DNA of 64,000 nucleotides from Puccinellia tenuiflora (Eukaryota; Streptophyta; Magnoliopsida; Poales; Poaceae). Where the stretch lies: positions 1,788,624-1,852,623 of the forward strand of contig QRDG01000519.1 of assembly GCA_012064385.1 (NCBI GenBank). Reading direction: 5' to 3'. The position numbers were made by a program, and so were the translations under genes. The notes under the pieces are model-generated. The model had not been told where the DNA came from, made no database searches, and worked only from the letters and a program-made list of their open reading frames with translations. Below, piece by piece: positions 56,824 to 64,000 of this stretch; positions within the stretch are counted from its first letter, which is position 1; each line of letters opens with the position of its first letter.

Positions 56824-57408
56824 ATGGCCAAGTTCCTCCTCTTCCTACTCACACTCGCCATAGTCGTCGCCGCGAGCAGCAACGGTCGAGCAGCCGCCAC
56901 CGCAACGGACAACTACGACGATGACCTGGCACGGCGGCAGGAGTACATGGCGGAGGTCGTCCGGTTGGGCGCCCGCCCCGAGTTGGCGGCAGCCGCCGAC
57001 GCCGAGACGACCCATCGGCTGGCCATGTTTCTGAAACGCGAGATGGGGCCGATCGAGACCATCTTCCACGCCATCCGCAGGATGCCGGAGAAGAGCGCCG
57101 ACGAGATCCGCGCCAAGGAAGACGCGTTTGAGGCGGCCATGGACCTGCTGGCTCGCCACCTCCGAGTGCTCCTGCCCAATGGCTGCCCGGCCTGCGCCAA
57201 GGGCGCCGGTTTCGGCCTCAGTGAGGAGATGCCGGCGGAGAACAGCACCGTCGCCGTTGATACTGGTTTCGCCGTCCGCATGGTACCACCGGAGGTCCGC
57301 AGCAAGGAGGAGAGGCGCGCCAGGGCCAAGGAGCTCATGAATCGCCATCTGGACCAACTGCGCCCTGCAGGGGGCTCTCTCAATGTCGACGACGGCGACG
57401 ATATGTAA
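56824..57408 (+). CDS. Small secreted protein, cluster type A, gene 2 (long)
   Basis: A 194-residue single-exon protein starting at 56824 (CGCCATGG), chosen because it begins a signal peptide (MAKFLLFLLTLAIVVAASS) like that at 45852. Residues ~33-118 form the shared domain: DDDLARRQEYMAEVVRLG, MFLKREMGPIETIFHAI, RRMPEKSADEIRAKEDAFEA, LLARHLRVLLPNG. A Cys pair (CPAC) follows. Residues ~155-187 (PPEVRSKEERRARAKELM, NRHLDQLRPAGGSL) repeat the second half of the domain and are closer to the type B version. The gene therefore looks like a domain plus a half domain. The end is acidic (NVDDGDDM). The promoter module is shared with other type A copies. Function unknown; secretion is inferred. Confidence 0.72.
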   Translation: MAKFLLFLLTLAIVVAASSNGRAAATATDNYDDDLARRQEYMAEVVRLGARPELAAAADAETTHRLAMFLKREMGPIETIFHAIRRMPEKSADEIRAKEDAFEAAMDLLARHLRVLLPNGCPACAKGAGFGLSEEMPAENSTVAVDTGFAVRMVPPEVRSKEERRARAKELMNRHLDQLRPAGGSLNVDDGDDM

Positions 57409-58600
57409 CATCCATTTTATTTCCATAATTAAGCGCCTCCCGCTTCATGTTTTCTGTTCGCGTTCGTCATCTTTAATGGACTCCTACTTGCTGAGTACTC
57501 CCATAAACCCTTTCTGTGATTGGTCTCCACTTCTCTGTTACTAGCTACTCCGTAGAAGCTAAGCTAATGTTCTAGGCCCATCTTTTTCTTTCGCTAATTA
57601 AGCAAATGTTTTCGGCCGTTGGAGCATGTAAGCGCCTCACACTAGATATTCCCTACATATATTAATTTATTCATTGGTGCCATTTATTTTGCTATATATT
57701 TAATTAATGATTTCTTCTGTCCATGCCACTCCCAACGAATTGCTCTATGATGAATCTCTCATCTCACCGTAGCTTAACAACAAATCAAATCTCTCATCTA
57801 ATTAGTCGAGGTAGCTTAGCAATGGAGATGGGCATATGCAGGAGATGCTTCCGTAATTGTTGTTTCTAACCGTCCTTCTCATCACCTAGTCTAAGTCAAA
57901 TCCTCATCATCAACTTTTTTCACCGTCTGCAAACAAAATAGAAGGTGAATTTTGCTAAAAAACATATATTCATTTGGTCTAAATTTTGTATGTGAAGATT
58001 CTTTGAGATGGGGGAGGAGGTTGGAGGTCGGAGATAGTGTGGATGTTGAATATATTTAAATAAGGAATTTCCTATGAACGTGGCTGGACTATGTCGAGTA
58101 GGCCGCACATCGAATCCCTTTTTTTCTTCCTTAAAAGGAAACCCCGAGTTGAGTTTTAACTCCGATAACTTATGTGAAATAATCTTGTACGAACTTTTTC
58201 GATAAACAAGAAAGAGAACCTAATTTATAATACATATGCAGGGAGAGCCATGGATATGTGCTCCTCTATGCATCGATAAGGCGGATAAATTGTAGTGGTT
58301 GGGTTAGTCAGACAGAAAAGGTTTCCTTATAGCTACCTTTGTCGATGCTCGAAGGTGAGCATTTACATTGGCTTTTCTATTAGTGTCCGGAGTCTCAAAT
58401 CTCAACTCACTACCGTGTTTTCCGTCCCCTCTATTGCCCTTTTGTCACAACTTGGATATTTTCGGCGAACTAATAACTAGGAAGGGGCTACCTAGCCTGG
58501 TTAAAAAGGGAAGTTGAGATGCGTGTCACCCTAAGAAAAGACCACCTTCTTATTGTAGAGGTAGAGCACATGCTTGCTGAGATGCATAATGCCAAGGCAA
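57409..58600 (+). repeat. Intergenic; ~530-bp duplicated segment, copy 1
   Basis: 57780-58310 matches 59455-60000 (blocks GCTTAGCAATGGAGATGG, CATTTGGTCTAAATTTT, GATGGGGGAGGAGGTTGGAG, AGAGAGCC). In this copy the small ORF that starts at ATGGAGATGG is shortened (stop at about 57869). No gene is supported here. Confidence 0.6.
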
Positions 58601-58955
58601 TATACTGGATCGTGCATGTGGGCTGGAATATTGAGTGAAACACGCAATCCTATCTTATCTAGTCAACCATAATACAAACCACTTTATGAATCAAATAATG
58701 GAGATGGAAACCAGTTAACCGGGCAGGTCATTTTGTCACCTGGTACAAGTACTTGCATCCTTGTGAAGCGAAAGTTGGAAGTTGAAATGAGATTGAAATG
58801 AGTTGGAAGTTGGAATGAGATTGCCATCGATCAGTCACGCTCCCATCGCCCAGTCTTCATGCTGCTTACATTGAATTGCACCAACTAACTAACTAGCTAG
58901 TGGCGCAAGGCGAGGTGTGCCATCACTCCATCATATATACTCGGTTCCTTCCCAC
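58600..58955 (+). repeat. Type A upstream module remnant
   Basis: GATCGTGCATGTGGGCTGGAATATTGAGTGA-like sequence and later TCATGCTGCTTACATTGAAT / TGCACCAACTAAC / GGCGAGGTGTGCC repeat elements of the type A promoter. No ATG with a signal peptide follows, so only the upstream module remains. Confidence 0.5.
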
Positions 58956-59454
58956 TAACCGTGATGTATGGGATTACCACTAACCATGATTTTGGATACA
59001 AGTTCTTTGTAATTTTAAATAACTATCTCACGCATTAGAATTAATAATTAATGCCATCGAAATTATGACAATTCCAGCTGCTCAGACGCATAGATCAACC
59101 CTACTAGTTCTTCCAATAGGAGACGATCTGTTTTGTTCATACTTGTGAAAGTTACATTGCTAGTTTTGCCACATAACATATATATCTCAGCTACCTCTAC
59201 CTTTGATAGCAAAAGGAAAGACTTAACTCTGAACCCTGCTTTCAACATGCATGTTCAATTTCTCCCCCATCAGCATTCTAAATCTGAATAATTTGTAACC
59301 GTCGCTCAGATAGGATCACCAATCAATTGGCCAAAATTATTGGGTCCTACGGTTTCTGTTCTCATATGTAGGTATCATATCTTCCTCCTAGGTGTACAAA
59401 TTATCACTAAATAATAAAGTACCAGTCAACCTAAGCATCCAAAACACCTAATCA

Positions 59455-60000
59455 AATCAGTAATCTAATTAGTCAAGGGAGCTTAGCAATGGAGATGGAC
59501 AAGCAGAAGAAGCTTCCGCTGTTGTTGTTTCTGACCATCCTTCTCATCACCTCATCTAAGTCAAATCCTTGACATCAACTTTGGTCACCGTTTACACAAA
59601 ATTAGGGGGTGAATTTCGCTACCAGAACATATATCCATTTGGTCTAAATTTTATATGTCAAAATTATGTGTGCAATTGAGATGGGGGAGGAGGTTGGAGG
59701 TCCGACACATAATTGATGTTGAGTATATTCAAACAAGGAATTTCCTGTGAATGTGATTGGACTATATATGTCGATTAGGTTGCATCTTGAATTCCTTTTT
59801 TCTTTCGTAAAAGGAAATCCTGCATTGAGTGTTAGCTATGATAACCTTGCGAAATAATGTCATGTGAACTTTTTTCTATAAAACAAGAAAGAGAACATAC
59901 TTTATAATCGTACATGTATGGAGAGCCATGTGCTCCCGTATAGATCGATAAGGCAGATAAACTGTAGTGTTTGGGTAAGACATACAGAAACGGTTTCCTG
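59455..60000 (+). repeat. ~530-bp duplicated segment, copy 2
   Basis: Direct copy of 57780-58310, about 1.68 kb downstream, with substitutions and small indels. It contains the small ORF at 59489-59572. Confidence 0.7.
59489..59572 (+). CDS. 27-residue signal-peptide ORF, likely exon 1 remnant
   Basis: The ATG at 59489 opens MEMDKQKKLPLLLFLTILLI, followed by TSSKSNP and a stop. The shape is that of a secretory signal peptide with no mature part. The duplicate at 57780-58310 keeps the ATG but is disrupted. It is more likely the first exon of a lost small secreted protein gene than a functional peptide; a downstream exon was not found. Confidence 0.3.
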   Translation: MEMDKQKKLPLLLFLTILLITSSKSNP

Positions 60001-60139
60001 GACAGCTAGTTACCATAGGTAGTCTTTTGACTGGTTCACTAATCAACTACTCCCACGGGCACATACATACTCACTTGACACCAGTTTTGACTGGTTCACC
60101 GAATACAATCATATCGTCCTTCAAAAGAGAGAAAAATAA

Positions 60140-60395
60140 ATCAAACACTGACGCACTGCCGATTTGGAGTACATCGATCGGATCAGATTTTATCACGTAG
60201 CAGAGCACCACTCGGCCACATATGCAAATGCTGCAGGCTCAACATGGGCGCCAGAGCACACTTTTCACAGCCACTCATGCTGCTTACACTGCACCAGCTA
60301 CAGAACGCGAGGTGTGCCTGCCTACACGTCCATATATGTACTCATCATGCTTGCTCAAAGGTTGCAACTGCCTAAATAACAAAAAATAAAAACAA
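60140..60395 (+). repeat. Type A upstream module remnant
   Basis: ATGCTGCAGGCTCAACATGG, CAGAGCACACTTTTCACAGC and ACTCATGCTGCTTACACTGC repeat the 49790-49890 region, followed by GAGGTGTGCCTGCC as at 58905. No gene body follows. Confidence 0.6.
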
Positions 60396-61333
60396 AAAAA
60401 ACTCACGGCGTGAGCAACCTATCTGATGATCTAGCACCGTCACCTTCGTACCAACATATCTGCAATCCTAGCCACTTTATTGTAAGAAATCCGCAAAAGG
60501 CGGCACATACATACCTCACTTGACACCAGTGTATATGCTACATTAAAGCTGACCTGGAAATAAGTCAGCTCGAGAACATACTTGAACTACTTGCTTCCCT
60601 GCATCATTTCCATATAAACAGTATGAAACACAATCCTCTTATGTATGGATAGACGGTGGAAACCTCACATGACATGTGTTCGACATCAGGCTCCAATTTG
60701 ATCCATACAATTATTTAGGCACAAAGAAACTATATACATATTCCTTTATCCCTAAAATAAAAATCACATGTTTTAATGATTGCTCAGCTACGGTTTCCTC
60801 CAATAAAAGCAGATAGGAGAAAGACAAATCCATGCTGCGGGCATTGTATATGATTGCTACAACCTGAATACTACCTAGATACAGGAAATAAAGGACGGCA
60901 TCATGGTCATTAGGTTCAGATGCATAACTGAAGCAATTCATTGCTGAATCCAAAACACATGGCTGTAGACTGCACCACTAACATATCGCAATTGTTTAGC
61001 AACAGCACATAGACTGCACCACTAACATATCGCAATTGTTTACCAACAGCACAAAAGAGGCAGATAGACTGCACCACTAACAAATTCCAATTGTTTACCA
61101 ACAGCACAAAACAAAATGTGTCATCAAGTGGATCAAGATTCCTTTACTTCCCAACCACCAACCATACTAACATGTTCCCGACTAACTTAGGTTCCATTAA
61201 AGATAGCCGAACAAGAACGACCCTAGTACTAGTAGCTTAATTTAGCTTAACATTTAACAGGCCCAAAGTGAGCGAGTAGCTAGCGCTTACATCTACAGTT
61301 AACCGACCAAACAGATCAAGGACAGGAACAAAC
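60396..61333. repeat. Intergenic and 3' region of TPR gene, with ~45-bp tandem repeat
   Basis: The repeat unit TAGACTGCACCACTAACA plus ATCGCAATTGTTTACCAACA starts at 60966, 61010 and 61075, with a ~20-bp insert before the third copy. It may lie in the 3' UTR of the minus-strand TPR gene. No further gene is seen. Confidence 0.6.
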
Positions 61334-62586
61334 CTAAATATAACGGACAGGCCCAGGAATCTCGTCGACCTCGCGGATCTCGACGGAGCCGCCAGGGACG
61401 AGGCTGGCGAGGTGGCGAGCGAGCCGGTCACGGTTGGCGGCACGGGCCTCCTCCTTGGCGCGGACCTCGGCAGCGGTGCGCTCCGGCATCGCATGGATGG
61501 CCCTGGCGTCGGGCCTCAGGTGCGCGATCTCGTCGTTGAGGAACCCCATCGCGCGCCGGACGCCGTCGGAGGACATGGTGTCCGGGTTGAAGTTGACCAT
61601 CGCATCGAACGCCTCCTTCATGGCGGCCTGCCGCTTCTTCAGGTCGTCGTCGTTGGAGGCGGATGCAGGCGCGGCGGTGGCGGATGCAGGCTTGGCGGCG
61701 GAGCTGGAGCGCTTCGCGGCCTGCCGCTTCTTCAGGTCTTCAGGTTTGTCCTTGCCGTGGAACCTCTTCTTCCCTTCCTCCACTACCTCCCTGGTCAAAC
61801 AAGGATGAGAGAGCAAAAGATCAGCAAACCATACCAGGTTTATCTCTTCCAACGGGCACAACTTGTGCACTAGTACCTGAACGCGTTGACGAGCTCTTTG
61901 TTCTCCGGCTCGAGCTGCATCCCCTCGTAGAACGCATTCGCGGCTTCGTCAAACCTCTGTCACAAAACAAGTGTACTCCTGAGTCAATCTATCTATATGT
62001 AAATAAAGAAAATAAGCTAGGGCCACAACCGTGCAACCTACAGACCTGCAGGAAGCGCAGCGCCACGCCTTCCCTGAAGCAAGGCTTGGCCCAGTCCGGC
62101 CTCAGTGCTCGGCACGCCCTGGCGTCCTCCAGCGCGCGCTCGCCTTGCCCCGCACGCAGCCAAGCGAGGCTTCTGTTGGAATGCAGCGCGGCATTGTTCG
62201 GGTCCAACCCAATAGCCTGAAATGCAGTATGATAAGCCACTAAGCTTACAACCGCTTGATAAATCAAGGTTAATACTCAGACGACATGAAAATCTAGAGT
62301 GCTAGTCTTGCCCCCACGCTGCTGGCTGCATTAAACAAGGAAAAATGGTGCCTAGCTACCTGTGTATACGCGTCCACGGCTACTAGGAAGTCCTTTCTTC
62401 TGAAGGCAGCATCACCTCTGGATTTGGCTTCCAAGGACCTCTTTTTTGCCTCCTCAGGCGACACCTGCATAGCAATTTACTTGAATCAGATGTCAAGGTT
62501 GAAAGCATAAGACGTGCATACGAGAGAGACATGATGATAAAAGAATCGAAAATAGAAGATTCGAGTGGCACCTTTTCCTCTGCCAT
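61334..62586 (-). CDS. TPR protein with C-terminal cluster domain
   Basis: Five exon pieces on the minus strand join in frame: 62586-62572, 62464-62360, 62216-62046, 61956-61877 and 61790-61334, all with GT/AG borders, giving 275 residues from ATG 62586. Residues ~8-110 are three TPR units (SLEAKSRGDAAFRRKDFLVA, NNAALHSNRSLAWLRAGQGE, DEAANAFYEGMQLEPENKEL), closest by eye to the TPR module of plant ankyrin-TPR proteins, a co-chaperone-like adaptor; ankyrin repeats are absent. Residues ~170-262 are the small-protein domain of this cluster (DDDLKKRQAAMKEAFDAM, HLRPDARAIHAMPERTAAEV, RLARHLASLVPGGSVEI). No signal peptide, so it is probably intracellular. An upstream open frame also encodes DDDRKQRQAAVKEAFDAM before the ATG but lacks its own in-frame ATG; the ATG at 62711 is in another frame. 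The start is therefore the weakest part of the model. Confidence 0.75.
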
Positions 62587-62900
62587 CGCATCGAATGCCT
62601 CCTTCACGGCGGCCTGCCGCTGCTTCCTGTCGTCGTCGTTGCCGTTCCGGCCGGCTGAGGAGAAGGTGGTGGGTGCAGGCTGGCGGCGGAGCTGGAGTGC
62701 TGAGTGGCCATGGCCGACGAGCGAGGAAGAGGGAGATGGGCAGAGGCGGCGCCGCAGAGCGGAGGGGAGAGGAGAGGAGGTAGGGAAATGCCGAAATGAA
62801 ATTAGGGTTTGGGTTCCGTTCGGTTTGGTTTTTATACCACAGGACAGGCATGGGCCGGGCTGGAAAATCAAATCAGGCCGAATTGTTTTGCACTAATACC
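62587..62900 (-). other. 5' region of TPR gene with partial domain
   Basis: The minus-strand frame that runs into ATG 62586 contains DDDRKQRQAAVKEAFDAM, a partial copy of the cluster domain. The better-placed ATG at 62711 (GGCCATGGCC) opens MATQHSSSAASLHPPPSPQP, one base out of frame, and ends at a stop 34 codons later. Either a frameshift broke a longer N-terminus, or this part is 5' UTR with an upstream ORF. Confidence 0.5.
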
Positions 62901-64000
62901 ACAGGGCAGGAGGGTCTAGCAGGCGGGGGCGAGGCAGGCAGGTTGGGCCTTTGGCCCACCTCGCTGCTCCGACCCAACAGCCTCCAGCGAGGCGATGGGC
63001 GCAGTGGGCTGAGGACGCCCATTTTTGTTCAGTTAAATTCTACTAGTTTTTAAAAAATGTGTCATGTTTTTTTAAAAAAAATTGTTAAATGGTTCATTTT
63101 TTTGGAAAAATATTCATTCTTAAAAGTGATTTATGGAGTTTAAAAATGTTTTGAATCTGAAAATATCCGGACTGCTAAAAATCTTAAGAAATATAATGAG
63201 AAAATATAAAATAATGTTAGGAAGGAAAATACGAAAAAGAAAAAAATGATAGTATGCAGGGCCGGACCATGTTTAGGTGTGGTACACAAGCGCGTGCGGG
63301 CGAGTCCAGTGATAACGCTCACAAGGGGCGAGGTATAGGGCGACCCCAGGATACCGAGGGCTGAACTCCTCGACCTGTACAGTGACCCTGGCGAAGAGGT
63401 GATCTGAATCTGTATATCTCGGAAGAAAGACTCGCATACAAACTGCCTTCTGTCGCAAGTGGCAATGATGCAATGTTCATAGGAACCACACCCCTGAGTT
63501 TGATGACTAGAATCCTCGGTAGCAGAGTTGTCTGTTGTCTTTGACCGTCTGTTCTGATTCGGTCCCGACTCATTCTATTTCTCGTTTCCACGGTCATCAT
63601 TATCATGGTTCCTCCATACAAAAGGCACAAAGTCCGGCTCACTCACGAAATCCTCATTCTCAAGCGCATAACGGAAGAGATAGCCCTTTACAGCAATAAC
63701 AAGATCTGTAGACGTACACATGCGTCCCATCGACGGTCTTTTAAAAAACCGACGTATTATACATGCCCACAAGAATATGTATTATTCCACATCGACGAAG
63801 AGCGAGCAAATCCACATCCATCGTGGTCCCAAGCATAGAGCCAACTCGATCCCCAAAGACCAAGGAAGTGTTGAGGCTGATAGGGAGCTTACTATTGCCA
63901 AGACGGTCGTCCCGATAAATAGTTGTCCACCTGGCCAACATCTTGGTCAAAGTGTAATGCACAATAACACTTAAAGCATGGATGAACATTCATGCTGTAT
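62901..64000. other. No gene recognised at right end
   Basis: 62901-63030 is GC-rich and 63040-63250 AT-rich, with T/A runs. From 63270 to 64000 short open frames occur on both strands, but none shows a known motif or a signal peptide. It may be non-coding retrotransposon DNA. Confidence 0.4.

Noticed and set aside
56845..57426. 193-codon minus-strand ORF
   Set aside because: Antisense shadow of the type A gene at 56824-57408, without recognisable protein features.

Overview
The window looks like a piece of a large Triticeae-type grass genome (wheat, goatgrass or barley lineage). The evidence is nested LTR retrotransposons with typical Triticeae ends (TGATACGTC...GGGTCATCA Gypsy-type LTRs and an Angela/BARE-type Copia LTR), CACTA DNA transposons with Tnp2-like and Ulp1-like genes, Stowaway-type MITEs in TA sites, and a few intron-containing plant genes. 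No tRNA, rRNA or CRISPR array was seen. One N, at 25005, marks an assembly problem.

Layout. 1-5935: 3' part and 3' LTR of a Gypsy element, then Copia and other LTR fragments. 5936-10060: a genic island with an intact DEDDy-type 3'-5' exonuclease gene, an opposite-strand pseudogene, and a Helitron-like segment carrying gene fragments. 10062-22110: nested LTR elements, one interrupting a second copy of the exonuclease upstream region. 22130-33127: a decayed CACTA transposon with Tnp2-like transposase, coiled-coil/membrane ORF, captured gene remnant, a second nested CACTA end, and an Ulp1-like ORF. 33131-43745: a large inverted duplication carrying two divergent root-cap-family secreted protein genes, with a complete 2.3-kb CACTA-like element (TSD GGT) between the arms. 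43997-45590: MITE and unassigned DNA. 45600-62900: a cluster of related small genes. 62900-64000: no recognisable gene.

The most unusual part is 45.6-62.9 kb. It holds at least five relatives of a short, helical, mostly signal-peptide-bearing protein family that I do not recognise. Its core reads roughly RQEAM-E-AVR ... AI--MPE-(S/T)A-E(V/I)RAK ... RL-RHL--L-P. Type A genes are on the plus strand (45852-46211, 56824-57408, with promoter or 5'-end remnants near 49.5-50.0, 58.6-58.9 and 60.2-60.4 kb). Type B genes are on the minus strand (pseudogene near 46.96-47.39 kb, gene at 53414-53986). The same domain is the C-terminal exon of a TPR protein gene at 61334-62586, so a secreted-type domain and an intracellular TPR protein share a module. 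A second complete CACTA-like element (50070-52681, TSD TTA), filled with ~650-bp tandem repeats, sits in this cluster.

Most genes here are independent units rather than parts of a pathway. The two root-cap genes and the small-protein cluster are local duplications, and transposons have shaped, copied or broken most of the others. Function of the small-protein cluster is unknown; secretion is inferred from the hydrophobic N-termini.
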